From Marinomonas sargassi (GTDB lineage Bacteria > Pseudomonadota > Gammaproteobacteria > Pseudomonadales > Marinomonadaceae): a DNA stretch of 64,000 nt. Made by a program: the position numbers and the translations under genes. Below, one piece after another: positions 8,431 to 18,127 of the stretch (position 1 is its first letter; each line of letters opens with the position of its first letter). The stretch is taken from the NCBI RefSeq assembly GCF_025716875.1, contig NZ_JAOVZB010000003.1:62001-126000 (forward strand). Reading direction: 5' to 3'. The notes beneath the pieces were generated by a model. That model was not told where the DNA came from. It made no database searches and worked only from the letters and a program-made list of their open reading frames with translations.

Positions 8431-9585
8431 TTATTTTTTGAGGGTCAGTCTTAGTAACTTACCTGAGTCTGTCGTTAGATAAATTACGCCATTTGAATCC
8501 ACTGCAATAGAGCGCAACCTCTCATCTAATTCCTCAAGGAAACGTTGTTCACTGGTACTACCATCGTCATTGATAGACACTTTATTTAAATGACGTTTCG
8601 CCAATGCCGTTGAAAGAAAATCGCCTTTCCAGTTAGTAAATTCACCTCCTTGATAGCGAAGAAGGCTACTCGGAGCAATGGAAGGAATGAACACCTTTAA
8701 AGACTTCTCTATACCTTCTTTTTCGGTTCCTTCACCGATAGATGAAAAGTTCCAATACTCTTTACCATGGGAGACAATAGGCCATCCGTAATTGGCACCT
8801 GACTTAATTAAATTGATTTCATCACCGCCCCGTGGACCATGCTCATTAGACCAAAGTGTTTGGGTTGATTGGTCATAATAAATGCCTTGTGGGTTTCTAT
8901 GTCCATAGCTCCAAATGGCTGCGGCTACATTTGATTGGTTAACAAAAGGGTTATCTTCTGGAATAGAGCCGTCCGTATTAAGGCGTAAAATACTGCCTGC
9001 TTGGTGAGTTAGGTCTTGAGCATTATCACGCTCACCGCGGTTACCAATAGTGAAAAAGACATGACCTTTGCCATCAAATGCGATACGGGAACCATAATGC
9101 TTGTTGCCAGACTCATGTGCATTGGAGGTATAAAGATCTTGCCACTCAGTGAGTGTATTTTCTGTCACCTTTGCTCTGGCTAGGCTTGTGCTTGAGCCTT
9201 CAGATGAAGGTTTTGAATAAGTGAAATACAGCCACTCTTGTAGCTCGTTCTTAGGCGATTGTTTATTGTCAGGTGATACGCCATTACTAGCTAATATCGC
9301 AATATCCAATAAGCCGCCTTGGCCTGAATCGTCTAGCTTGGGTAGACCTGAAATAACCTGTGTTTGACCAGAGTCCAGATCTACTCGGTACAGTGAGCCA
9401 CTTTTTATTGTCACAATAGCTGTGTCATCATTTAATAAAGTTATACCCCAAGGAATACCATCGAAGGTATGTATTTTTTCTACTTGAAGTTGGTCATTGC
9501 TTATTTCGGTGGTGGAGGTAAAAGCATTTGAAGAAAAAGCACTAACAGCTAATGCCGTGATGAATAGTGATGTTTTGCATTTCAT
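8431..9585 (-). CDS. PQQ-dependent aldose sugar dehydrogenase family protein (YliI-like)
   Basis: A soluble-type six-bladed beta-propeller of the glucose/sorbosone dehydrogenase family, which oxidises aldoses in the periplasm with pyrroloquinoline quinone. Visible motifs include GIPWGITLL, GQGGLLDIA, the HRNPQG signature and NEHGPRGGDEIN, which cover PQQ and calcium binding regions in relatives. I chose the ATG at 9585 (384 residues): GAGGAAG lies just upstream and the new N-terminus MKCKTSLFITALAVSAFSSNA is a signal peptide. A longer in-frame start at 9675 would bury it. No PQQ synthesis genes are seen here. The substrate is unknown. Confidence 0.9.
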   Translation of the reverse strand: MKCKTSLFITALAVSAFSSNAFTSTTEISNDQLQVEKIHTFDGIPWGITLLNDDTAIVTIKSGSLYRVDLDSGQTQVISGLPKLDDSGQGGLLDIAILASNGVSPDNKQSPKNELQEWLYFTYSKPSSEGSSTSLARAKVTENTLTEWQDLYTSNAHESGNKHYGSRIAFDGKGHVFFTIGNRGERDNAQDLTHQAGSILRLNTDGSIPEDNPFVNQSNVAAAIWSYGHRNPQGIYYDQSTQTLWSNEHGPRGGDEINLIKSGANYGWPIVSHGKEYWNFSSIGEGTEKEGIEKSLKVFIPSIAPSSLLRYQGGEFTNWKGDFLSTALAKRHLNKVSINDDGSTSEQRFLEELDERLRSIAVDSNGVIYLTTDSGKLLRLTLKK

Positions 9586-9748
9586 TATTTTCTTCCTCGC
9601 TTTTGCCAATTTGTCTTTGAAAGGTTCTTCTTTAAAACAATAAACTTTAGAAGACTGAGTATACAAATAAAGCATGGAAATACCGTGTAAACAGCGTGAA
9701 CTTTTACAGAGTAAGAAGAGGCGAGTAGTGGATTACTATTCTTTTTTA

Positions 9749-10261
9749 TTAGCCGAAATAACGGCTATTGGCAGGTACGTCTTTCCTGACCACGGCATTC
9801 GCGGCAATAATGGCATTATCCCCAATAGTGATACCGGGTAAGACTTTCGCGCCGCCACCAATCCAAACATTGCTACCAATATGAATCGGTTTAGCAGAGC
9901 AGTATCCTTGTTTACGTAAATCCGCTTCTCTCGGGTGATCTACTGTATATAGATGAACAGCAGGGCCGAGTAGGGTGTTGTCGCCAATGTGTACCGCAGC
10001 ACTATCTAAAATCACACAATGGAAATTGATATACACATTTTTTCCTAGGAGGATTTGCGAGCCATAGTCACATTGGAAGCCGGGCTCAATAATCACATCG
10101 GTAAAGTCAGCAAAGAGCCGAGTAATATGGCGTAGATTACCCTTGCTTGGGTGGGCATTAAACTTAGCGCAGGCTAATCGCGCCGCTTCTCTTCTTAAAC
10201 GTAAGTCTGTGTCTATGCCATTGAAGGCTTCGCCACGGGTCATCTTTTCAAATTCAGTCAT
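9749..10261 (-). CDS. sugar O-acetyltransferase, Maa/NodL left-handed beta-helix family
   Basis: The N-terminal region (EFEKMTRGEAFNGIDTDL RLRRE pattern) is the maltose-acetyltransferase cap, followed by hexapeptide repeats (IHIGSNVWIGGGAKVLPGIT, IGDNAIIAANAVVRKDV). The catalytic histidine is in LYTVDHPRE. These enzymes acetylate glucose, maltose or related sugars with acetyl-CoA. The protein has 170 residues and ends at ...VPANSRYFG, whereas relatives usually continue with a VVAGNPAR-like strand and a short tail of 10-20 residues, so the C-terminus looks clipped. It is probably still folded. A terminator-like palindrome separates it from talB upstream. Confidence 0.88.
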   Translation of the reverse strand: MTEFEKMTRGEAFNGIDTDLRLRREAARLACAKFNAHPSKGNLRHITRLFADFTDVIIEPGFQCDYGSQILLGKNVYINFHCVILDSAAVHIGDNTLLGPAVHLYTVDHPREADLRKQGYCSAKPIHIGSNVWIGGGAKVLPGITIGDNAIIAANAVVRKDVPANSRYFG

Positions 10262-10311
10262 AACTTCTTATTTAATCTAACTAATTATTTAAGTGTTAGT
10301 AATAAATACAA

Positions 10312-10335
10312 AAAACGCGACCTAGGTCGCGTTTT
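10312..10335 (-). terminator. terminator downstream of talB
   Basis: A perfect inverted repeat (arms AAAACGCGACC / GGTCGCGTTTT around CTAG centre) has A and T tracts on both sides. It lies 25 bases after the talB stop and before the acetyltransferase start. Confidence 0.85.
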
Positions 10336-10359
10336 AAATACAGAGCTTTTAAAAGCTGT

Positions 10360-11310
10360 TTATAGCATGGAAGCTAGAGTCACTTCTAATTTACGCTGAT
10401 CGACTGCGAAGTTACGGATGCCTTCAGACAGTTTTTCAGTTGCCATCGCATCTTCGTTCATTGCCCAACGGAATGCGGCTTCTGTGATGGCTGCTGGAGC
10501 AGGTTTCACTTCAGTAGCAGGGATAAGCTTACGCTCTAGAGTGCCTTCGTCTTTCTTAAGCTCTTCTAGTAAAGCTGGGCTAATAGTTAGACGGTCACAA
10601 CCTGCAAGTTGCTCGATCTCACCGATGTTACGGAAGCTCGCGCCCATTACTACTGTGTTGTAGCCATGGTCTTTGTAGTAGTTGTAGATCTCAGTAACAG
10701 AAACAACACCCGGATCTGTTTCTGCTGTGTACTCTTCGCCCGTTGATTTTTTGTACCAATCAAGAATACGACCAACGAAAGGTGAAATCAGGTAAACACC
10801 CGCTTCAGCACAAGCCTGTGCTTGAGCGAAAGAGAACAACAAGGTTAGGTTACAGTTGATGCCTTCTTTTTCTAGCTCTTCAGCGGCTTTAATACCTTCC
10901 CAAGTAGAAGCAGCTTTAATCAATACGCGGTCGCGTGATACACCAGCTTCTTCGTATAGGGCTATGAGTTTACGTGCTTTAGCAAGAGTTGCTTCTTTAT
11001 CAAAAGATAAACGTGCATCCACTTCTGTAGAGATACGGCCCGGTACGTATTTTAGGATTTCTGTACCAACGATAACGGCTAGCTTGTCACCCGCGTCTAA
11101 AATTTGCTGATCTTTATCGTCGCTTTGTGTTTTTGCCCAAGCAACCGCTTGCTCTAGGAAAGGAGCATACTCTGGAATTTGTGCTGCTTTTAGCATTAAA
11201 GATGGGTTAGTTGTCGCATCTTCTGGCAAAAAGTCTTTAATCGCTGCGATATCGCCTGTGTCAGCAACAATAGTCGTAAATTCTTTTAATTGCGCTAGCT
11301 TATTGCTCAT
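10360..11310 (-). CDS. talB: transaldolase
   Basis: Transaldolase of the non-oxidative pentose phosphate pathway, moving a dihydroxyacetone unit from sedoheptulose 7-phosphate to glyceraldehyde 3-phosphate. The Schiff-base lysine is Lys132 in [11 protein letters not shown], the same number as in E. coli TalB. DATTNPSL and [11 protein letters not shown] are also typical. The chosen ATG at 11310 gives 316 residues ([11 protein letters not shown]) and has AAGGAC upstream; a longer in-frame form would start 13 codons earlier without family support. Its first codons overlap the end of dusA by 11 bases, suggesting translational coupling. Confidence 0.96.
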   Translation of the reverse strand: MSNKLAQLKEFTTIVADTGDIAAIKDFLPEDATTNPSLMLKAAQIPEYAPFLEQAVAWAKTQSDDKDQQILDAGDKLAVIVGTEILKYVPGRISTEVDARLSFDKEATLAKARKLIALYEEAGVSRDRVLIKAASTWEGIKAAEELEKEGINCNLTLLFSFAQAQACAEAGVYLISPFVGRILDWYKKSTGEEYTAETDPGVVSVTEIYNYYKDHGYNTVVMGASFRNIGEIEQLAGCDRLTISPALLEELKKDEGTLERKLIPATEVKPAPAAITEAAFRWAMNEDAMATEKLSEGIRNFAVDQRKLEVTLASML

Positions 11311-12325
11311 TTCTAGTGTCCTTTGTTTGATGATATTTAACCAATTCAATGGCTTTCAATAGTACATTTATATCTGCATCTGCTTTATGGCCATTTTCTG
11401 AAAGGTAGCGTCTAAATTGCTTACCACCTGCTTGACCATGAAAAATACCTAAAATATGACGTGTTAAGTGCTGTAAACGATCACCTTTTTCTAATCTTCC
11501 CTTTACGTAGGGAAGGAAAGAATCAATTGCTTGAAATCTATCTTCTAACCATTTTGGTTGGTTAAAGATCATCTCATCAACACGGCTTAAAATCCATGGA
11601 TTATGATAGGCTTCACGACCCACCATCACGCCATCTACATGATTAAGTTGATCTTGACATTCTTCTATCGTTTTTATGCCGCCATTTATAATTATTTCAA
11701 GGTCTGGAAAGTCCTGTTTTAGCTGATGTACATAATGGTATTTCAGCGGCGGTACTTCGCGGTTTTCTTTAGGACTAAGTCCTTTTAGAATAGCGTTTCT
11801 CGCATGGACGATAAAAGTGTTCACGCTAGTGCTGGCAATGTCACCGACAAAGTCTCTTAAGAAACCGTAGGACTCCTCTTCATCAAGGCCGATTCTATGT
11901 TTAATGGTCACAGGAATATCGCAATGGTCTTGCATGGCTTTCATGGCATCTTTTACTTTTTCTGGATGAGCCATTAAGCAAGCGCCAATTAAATTGTTTT
12001 GCACTCTGTCACTAGGGCAGCCAACATTTAGGTTAAGTTCATCAAAGCCAGCAGCTTGAGCCAATTGTGCACATTTTGCTAATTCGTTTGTATTTGAACC
12101 ACCTAATTGAAGGGCAAGAGGGTGTTCACATTCATCGTAGCGTAAAAAACGCTCAAGCTGGTTGCCATAAACTAACGCCCCAGATGTCACCATTTCCGTA
12201 TATAAAAGCGTGTTTTTCGTGAGAGATCGAGCAAATACGCGAAAATCTGGTGTTGTCCACTCCATCATGGGAGCGATAGAAAAAGTGCGATCAAGCTTGG
12301 CAGGTTTTGAATTATCGTTTGGCAT
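11300..12325 (-). CDS. dusA: tRNA-dihydrouridine(20/20a) synthase DusA
   Basis: An FMN enzyme that reduces uridines 20 and 20a in the tRNA D-loop. The N-terminal [14 protein letters not shown] flavin-barrel motif, [14 protein letters not shown] and the catalytic cysteine in GACLM (Cys116) identify DusA rather than Dus[13 protein letters not shown] and NGGIKT are further family blocks. The 341-residue length is normal. The stop codon lies inside the talB start region (11-base overlap), so dusA and talB are probably one transcript. The same pair is, to my knowledge, adjacent in Pseudomonas. Confidence 0.96.
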   Translation of the reverse strand: MPNDNSKPAKLDRTFSIAPMMEWTTPDFRVFARSLTKNTLLYTEMVTSGALVYGNQLERFLRYDECEHPLALQLGGSNTNELAKCAQLAQAAGFDELNLNVGCPSDRVQNNLIGACLMAHPEKVKDAMKAMQDHCDIPVTIKHRIGLDEEESYGFLRDFVGDIASTSVNTFIVHARNAILKGLSPKENREVPPLKYHYVHQLKQDFPDLEIIINGGIKTIEECQDQLNHVDGVMVGREAYHNPWILSRVDEMIFNQPKWLEDRFQAIDSFLPYVKGRLEKGDRLQHLTRHILGIFHGQAGGKQFRRYLSENGHKADADINVLLKAIELVKYHQTKDTRNEQ

Positions 12326-12460
12326 TTATAAATCGTTTCTAATGTTAGAGCTGCATGATAGGAAAAGTGTGCTCTATTGGTATTTTGTATTTGAACTAAT
12401 GTGATTTGATTATCTCATAATGAATCTTATGATCCTATAAGGTAGGGCTTCCATCCATAA

Positions 12461-12495
12461 AAAAAGCAAAGACATCATCATAATGTCTTTGCTCT
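12461..12495 (-). terminator. terminator of the iron ABC operon
   Basis: An 11-bp perfect stem (AGCAAAGACAT at 12465-12475, ATGTCTTTGCT at 12483-12493) is followed on the minus strand by a run of T. It lies about 20 bases after the FecE-like gene. Confidence 0.88.
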
Positions 12496-12512
12496 TAACA
12501 GTTTGATTCTTA

Positions 12513-13292
12513 TCAAGCTCCCTCTAATAATTCCGCATCAAGGTAGAGTTGTCCTTTACTGCCAGTCTCCAATAGCGTTTTGACTTTGTAAGCCTCACCT
12601 AATATAGGCATCGCCAACACTTTATGAGCATCGCCTTGGGTTTGTATTACGCCCTTATCCAATAAGATAATTTGGTCACAAAATTTGGCGGCCAAGTTCA
12701 CGTCATGTAAGGCGGCAATGGTAATGAGTCCTCTTTCAATGGTGAGCTTTTTTATCACGGTTAGGATGGACAGTTGGTGGTGCAAGTCCAATGCGCTGGT
12801 GGGTTCATCTAAGAGAATCACCTTGGGTTTAACCACAAGAATGCGAGCAAGGGCGACGAGCTGTTTTTGACCGCCGCTGAGTTCGCTGATGTTCTTTTCG
12901 GCAAGGTGCTCAATATTCAGTAGAGCCAATATTTCTGCCACTTGCTGAATATCTTCTGGCTTGACACGCCAACCTGATTTTTGCTTAAGCGATACTAAAA
13001 CGGACTCGAAAACTGATAAGGCGAGACTGCTGTAAAAAGACTGTGGTAAGTAGATAACATCACGAGCTCGCTCTATCTTGGAGTAATCCTTTAAGTTCTT
13101 GTCGTTTAAAACAACATCGCCCGATTGTGTTTTTATTAACCCTGCAATGGATTTAAATAAGGTGGATTTCCCTGCGGCGTTTGGGCCTAAAAGGGCGGTA
13201 AAGCTGCCTTTTTCTAAGTTGGCTATGCTCAGCTCTTTTAGCACAAGGTGCGACCCATAGCTGGCCGTTAAGTTAGTAACGGATAAACTCAT
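12513..13292 (-). CDS. iron/siderophore ABC transporter ATP-binding protein (FecE-like)
   Basis: The ATPase of a FecBCD-type importer for ferric siderophore, heme or cobalamin. Walker A is GPNAAGKST (residues about 36-44), the signature is LSGGQKQLVALARIL, Walker B is VILLDEPTSALD, and the switch histidine is in AALHDVNLAAKFC. The 259-residue length is usual. It overlaps the permease stop by four bases (start 13292, permease end 13289), which supports coupling. The upstream Fur-type box implies iron repression. Confidence 0.95.
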   Translation of the reverse strand: MSLSVTNLTASYGSHLVLKELSIANLEKGSFTALLGPNAAGKSTLFKSIAGLIKTQSGDVVLNDKNLKDYSKIERARDVIYLPQSFYSSLALSVFESVLVSLKQKSGWRVKPEDIQQVAEILALLNIEHLAEKNISELSGGQKQLVALARILVVKPKVILLDEPTSALDLHHQLSILTVIKKLTIERGLITIAALHDVNLAAKFCDQIILLDKGVIQTQGDAHKVLAMPILGEAYKVKTLLETGSKGQLYLDAELLEGA

Positions 13293-14401
13293 AAGCTCTG
13301 CTCCTTAGAATGTCGCATGATGATGGCGAGGAAAACGGGGACACCAATAAGCGCGGTGATGATACCGATAGGGTAAATAATGCCCGGAGTGATCGATTTA
13401 CTGACGATGGAAGTCACGCTTAACATTAACGCGCCTAATAAAGCGGATAGGGGGATGAAGTAACGTTGATTTTCTCCCACTAACAGTCGAGCAATATGGG
13501 GACCCACTAGGCCAACAAATCCAATGGTTCCCACGAAAGCGACAGCGGTAGCGGCTAACAAAGAAATGCAAATCAGTATTTCAACCCGTAATCGAGCTAG
13601 GTCGATACCCATACTCAAAGCATTTTCTTCTCCTAATCTTAGGGCGGTTAGTTGCCATGTACGCATCATGCAAAATGGTAGTACAACACAGAGTAGGCCA
13701 GTCCCCCAAAATATTTGTAGCCAGCTTGCTCGATTTAAAGAGCCCAGCATCCAAAACACAATACGTTGTAATTCTGTTTCTGATGCACCATATTCCATCA
13801 TGGCTAATAGGGCGTTGAAGGCGAAGAAAATGGCGATACCAAAGAGGATAATGGTTTGCGTGCCGACACCTTTTAAGCGCATTAAGAGGAGAAGCAAACC
13901 ACAGGTGCCTAGAGCAAAAACAAAGGCATTTAATGTAACGAGCAAAGAGCCAACATTAGCGGCAAAGCCAATACCTGTAACAATTGCAAGGGCAGCACCA
14001 AAGCTGGCAGCAGAAGACACGCCCAGTGTAAAAGGCTCTGCTAACGGGTTGTTAAGCAATGTTTGCATTAATGCCCCAGATACCCCTAGCATGGCCCCAA
14101 CAATCACTGCAGTTACAGCTATGGGTAATCGATAATCCCAGATGATTACCTCTAACTTGATTCCGTGGGAGGTTTTATCTAGCAGTACATCGAGTACAGT
14201 GGAGAGAGAGAAGTTGCCGGGTCCTATGCTCACATCGACGATTAAGCTTAATGTTAATAAAATCACTACCATTAATAGCATTTGGATCTTTTTACTTTCA
14301 CTGGCAACAAAACCGTGAATAAGATCATGTTGCTTTTTCAATATATTTTTAGGAATCTCTGCGTCTTGGTTAGCGCTGAGTTGTTGAGTTTCACTGGACA
14401 T
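13289..14401 (-). CDS. iron/siderophore ABC transporter permease (FecCD family)
   Basis: A polytopic FecCD/BtuC-type permease with about ten membrane helices. RLPIAVTAVIVGAMLGVSGALMQ and NNPLAEPFTLGVSSAASFGA are family signatures, and FVGLVGPHIARLLVG is the cytoplasmic coupling region that contacts the ATPase. An extended N-terminal tail of roughly 40 polar residues comes before the first helix. I chose ATG 14401 (MSSETQQ) because GAG is suitably spaced; a GTG three codons upstream is an alternative. Only one permease gene is present, so the channel is presumably a homodimer. Confidence 0.94.
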   Translation of the reverse strand: MSSETQQLSANQDAEIPKNILKKQHDLIHGFVASESKKIQMLLMVVILLTLSLIVDVSIGPGNFSLSTVLDVLLDKTSHGIKLEVIIWDYRLPIAVTAVIVGAMLGVSGALMQTLLNNPLAEPFTLGVSSAASFGAALAIVTGIGFAANVGSLLVTLNAFVFALGTCGLLLLLMRLKGVGTQTIILFGIAIFFAFNALLAMMEYGASETELQRIVFWMLGSLNRASWLQIFWGTGLLCVVLPFCMMRTWQLTALRLGEENALSMGIDLARLRVEILICISLLAATAVAFVGTIGFVGLVGPHIARLLVGENQRYFIPLSALLGALMLSVTSIVSKSITPGIIYPIGIITALIGVPVFLAIIMRHSKEQSL

Positions 14402-14484
14402 AAAAACCACTCAAAATGAAGAAAAGGCCCAAAAGATAAGCCGTTTTTAAATAGCGAGGTCATCATAGATAACCCTTCATATAG

Positions 14485-14533
14485 TAAAACGCTCCCTTTT
14501 ATTTGCCATTAAAGTGACAATAAAAGGAAGCGT
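14485..14533 (-). terminator. terminator-like stem-loop inside the iron ABC operon
   Basis: Arms at 14489-14503 and 14519-14533 form a 15-bp stem in the minus-strand RNA, with one G-U wobble; the same position would be a C-A mismatch in plus-strand RNA. UUUU follows at the 3' side. It lies about 20 bases after the binding-protein stop and before the permease, so it probably lowers expression of the membrane genes. Confidence 0.75.
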
Positions 14534-14552
14534 ATTCAATCAATTGAGTGGG

Positions 14553-15692
14553 CTATTTCAACTTATGCCAAAACACACCACTGAAATCGATAGGAAGGAA
14601 ACGATCGTGCAGCTCAATGAAATTGGCTGTCGTATCTAGGTCCTTAAAGTCCTCAGGGTAAAACCACTTAGCGAAGGTTTGTAGAGCGATAAAGTGATAT
14701 GGGCTGTTATAGAACTGGTGGTAAATAGAGAAGAAGTTTTTTGACTTCACGGCATCCAGCTCTGGCCAACCTTTACGATCTGCTAATGCTTGCAAACGTA
14801 CTTGAGCTAATTCTGGTGTTGCCTCATAGCCAAGTAATACCGCCGCAGTATTTGGATTGGTTTCAGCCCAGTTTGCCCCTGTACCTATTATGTAATCTAG
14901 CTTATCGCTAAAGATAACCTCAGGGTTTACCGTTCCGCTAAAGCCCGGGAATTTACGGCTACCCCAGTTGATGCCGCCGGCTTCATCCACTAAACGACCT
15001 AGGTTAGCGGCACCAAAAGTGCTGCAACATTTATCAGGGTTGTAGCCTGCAGCACGCTCGATAAAGACAATAGGGCGCTCTTCTGGTTTTTTCTGAAGGA
15101 CAACTGAGCTGACCACTCGCATTTGTTCTACGTAGTAATCGATAAAATCATTCGCTTCTTTTTCGCGATCTAATACTTTCCCTAACATGAGTAAGCTAGG
15201 TACGGTGTTCTGTGTTGGTCTCTGTCTGAAATCAACAAACACGACTTTAATGCCTGCTTTTTCCAACTTAGTCAGTAGGCCACTTTCTTGTGCTTTTAAT
15301 AAGTTGCCTAAATTTAGAATAAACAGATCCGTATCTAGGGTGATAATTTTTTCTAAGCTGAAATCCCCAGTATATGGGCTACCTAGGTTTTCAATTTCAG
15401 CAATTTCAGGGAAGGCTTTTAAGTATTTTCGATATGCATCAGGGTCGTATTGCATTAGGTCATCTTTCCAGCCTACGACCCTTTTAAGTGGATTATTTTT
15501 ATCCAGTAGGGCGAGTGAATAGGTCAGTCGGCTTTCACCTAATACGATATTTTCAATTTTATCTGGGTCTAGGCTGACTTTACGCCCCGCCATATCCGTG
15601 ACTTCAATTACTTCTGCTGAAGCGCCAAAAGCGGCTGCTAAGAACGCAGGAGCTAATAATTTTTTAACAAATGAGCGTTGGATACCAAGCAT
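14553..15692 (-). CDS. iron/siderophore ABC transporter substrate-binding protein (FecB-like)
   Basis: A periplasmic class III binding protein: signal peptide MLGIQRSFVKKLLAPAFLAA...GASA (about residues 1-26), then VTDMAGRKVSLDP, a common start for FecB/FhuD-type proteins. There is no lipobox cysteine, so it is soluble. The 379 residues make it longer than typical (about 300-350). A vicinal CC pair (NPDKCCSTFG) is unusual. It is the first gene of a three-gene operon with an iron box about 57 bases upstream of the start. No TonB-dependent receptor is nearby, so the ligand cannot be read from context. Confidence 0.92.
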   Translation of the reverse strand: MLGIQRSFVKKLLAPAFLAAAFGASAEVIEVTDMAGRKVSLDPDKIENIVLGESRLTYSLALLDKNNPLKRVVGWKDDLMQYDPDAYRKYLKAFPEIAEIENLGSPYTGDFSLEKIITLDTDLFILNLGNLLKAQESGLLTKLEKAGIKVVFVDFRQRPTQNTVPSLLMLGKVLDREKEANDFIDYYVEQMRVVSSVVLQKKPEERPIVFIERAAGYNPDKCCSTFGAANLGRLVDEAGGINWGSRKFPGFSGTVNPEVIFSDKLDYIIGTGANWAETNPNTAAVLLGYEATPELAQVRLQALADRKGWPELDAVKSKNFFSIYHQFYNSPYHFIALQTFAKWFYPEDFKDLDTTANFIELHDRFLPIDFSGVFWHKLK

Positions 15693-15748
15693 GTTTCTTC
15701 CCTTGATTGTTGGTTAATGCCTTATTTTAACGATCAATGAAAGATATG

Positions 15749-15770
15749 TAAATGATAATTATAATCGTTT
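15749..15770 (-). promoter_or_regulatory. putative Fur box
   Basis: The site AATGATAATTATAATCGTTT resembles the 7-1-7 Fur consensus: one half TGATAAT is exact and the other (ATAATCG) matches five of seven. It lies just upstream of the FecB-like gene. Confidence 0.75.
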
Positions 15771-15830
15771 ACGTTTACTATCCTGAATTATCATAAATGT
15801 GGTAATAGAACGTACTTGGTTAATATTGTA

Positions 15831-16700
15831 TTAGTCGATATTCTCAATTAAGTACTCGCAAACGGCTTGCAGTTTGGGGGAAGGGTGGAGAGATTTTGGG
15901 TACACCAACCAGACACCACTGTATGGATATTGATACTGGGTTAACAGAGGGATTAACTCCCCAGATTCAAGATATTCGTTGACGTAATAATCTGGAAGCT
16001 GCGCTATACCTAGGCCTTTTCTCGTGGCATCTAATAAAGCCACACCTGAGTTACTTCGATATTGGCTGGCGACTTTAATCTCTTTCCTTTGACCATTTTC
16101 TTGAAATAGCCAGTGATTCTTTGAGCCAAGTAAACATTGATGTTTACTGAGTTCTGCTAAGGTATGAGGTATACCATGTTGATCAATGTATTGACGAGAA
16201 GCGCACAGGTGCTCAACACGATTACATAATCGACGAGATAAATGACTGGAATCCTTCATGGCTCCCATTCGAATGGCAAGGTCGTAGCCTTCTTCTATTA
16301 AGTCCACGGTTCTATTGGTTAAATGAAAATCTAACTCTATATCTGGGTGGTCAAGTAAGAAGTTATTCATGATGGGGGCAATGTAGCGTTCCCCAAATGT
16401 GGTTGAACAGGTCATTTTAAAGTTGCCAACAGGTGTTTGATTGAGCGTTGAAATAACTTCTTCTGCGCTACTTAATGCTTCGGGTAAAGATCGACAATTT
16501 TGATAATACAGTTCGCCTGCTTCACTTAGACGAATACGACGGGTGGTACGAAACAATAAGGTGCTACCTAATTGAGATTCAAGCTGTGTGATTAGCCGAC
16601 TAATATGAGAGGTAGATACCTTTAATTTCGCAGCGGCTTTCGAAAAGTTACCCTGTTGAACCACCTCCACAAAGGCCTCCATCGCTTCCCAGTTTCGCAC
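15831..16700 (-). CDS. LysR family transcriptional regulator, divergent from frmA
   Basis: A 289-residue LysR-type regulator. The winged helix-turn-helix lies in residues 1-60 (NFSKAAAKLKVSTSHISRLI, then LGSTLLFRTTRRIRLSEAG). The remainder is the periplasmic-binding-like effector domain (FKMTCSTTFGERYIAP onward). It is divergent from frmA across a 198-base region that contains a perfect 28-bp palindrome and a motif repeated before fghA. Position suggests it controls formaldehyde detoxification. LysR genes next to adhC/frmA are known in several Proteobacteria; direct control here is an inference. Confidence 0.92.
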   Translation of the reverse strand: MRNWEAMEAFVEVVQQGNFSKAAAKLKVSTSHISRLITQLESQLGSTLLFRTTRRIRLSEAGELYYQNCRSLPEALSSAEEVISTLNQTPVGNFKMTCSTTFGERYIAPIMNNFLLDHPDIELDFHLTNRTVDLIEEGYDLAIRMGAMKDSSHLSRRLCNRVEHLCASRQYIDQHGIPHTLAELSKHQCLLGSKNHWLFQENGQRKEIKVASQYRSNSGVALLDATRKGLGIAQLPDYYVNEYLESGELIPLLTQYQYPYSGVWLVYPKSLHPSPKLQAVCEYLIENID

Positions 16701-16763
16701 TTTTGGTTCCCTCTTTTTAAAGTGATTTTCTAAAATGACAATATTTGATTGTTATATTATATC

Positions 16764-16779
16764 ATTATGGCAGCATATA
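16764..16779 (+). promoter_or_regulatory. motif ATTATGGCAGCATATA upstream of frmA
   Basis: This 16-base motif recurs with one change (ATTATGGCGGCATATA) at 18031-18046, upstream of fghA. Shared sites before two genes of one pathway suggest a common regulator, perhaps the adjacent LysR protein. Confidence 0.45.
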
Positions 16780-16782
16780 AAT

Positions 16783-16810
16783 AAGATTGTTGCTATATAG
16801 CAACAATCTT
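16783..16810. promoter_or_regulatory. perfect 28-bp palindrome between the lysR-type gene and frmA
   Basis: The sequence equals its own reverse complement over 28 bases (half-site AAGATTGTTGCTAT). It is in the divergent control region, where a terminator would not be expected, so it is best read as an operator. It is followed by TT and could in principle fold as a terminator-like RNA hairpin on the frmA leader. Confidence 0.55.
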
Positions 16811-16874
16811 TTCCTAATGGGGTTATTATCCTGCTTATTCTTTCGGTCTATGCTGGCGTTATAACTGAACATAA

Positions 16875-18014
<1,140 letters not shown>

Positions 18015-18030
18015 CATTTCGATTAATACT

Positions 18031-18073
18031 ATTATGGCGGCATATATCGATTATGATACTCGATATATGCCGC
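18031..18073 (+). promoter_or_regulatory. inverted repeat between frmA and fghA
   Basis: Perfect 14-bp arms (GCGGCATATATCGA at 18037-18050; its reverse complement at 18060-18073) with a 9-base spacer overlap the ATTATGGCGGCATATA motif also seen before frmA. There is no T tract, so it is more likely an operator or mRNA stem than a terminator. Confidence 0.55.
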
Positions 18074-18127
18074 TTAGATTCGAGCTATTTCTATAATTGA
18101 ATTATAGGAATAAGGAGTAGCGAAACG

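Noticed and set aside
13524..14135. 203-codon plus-strand open frame opposite the iron permease
   Set aside because: Antisense to a clear FecCD permease; the composition is that of a complementary shadow.
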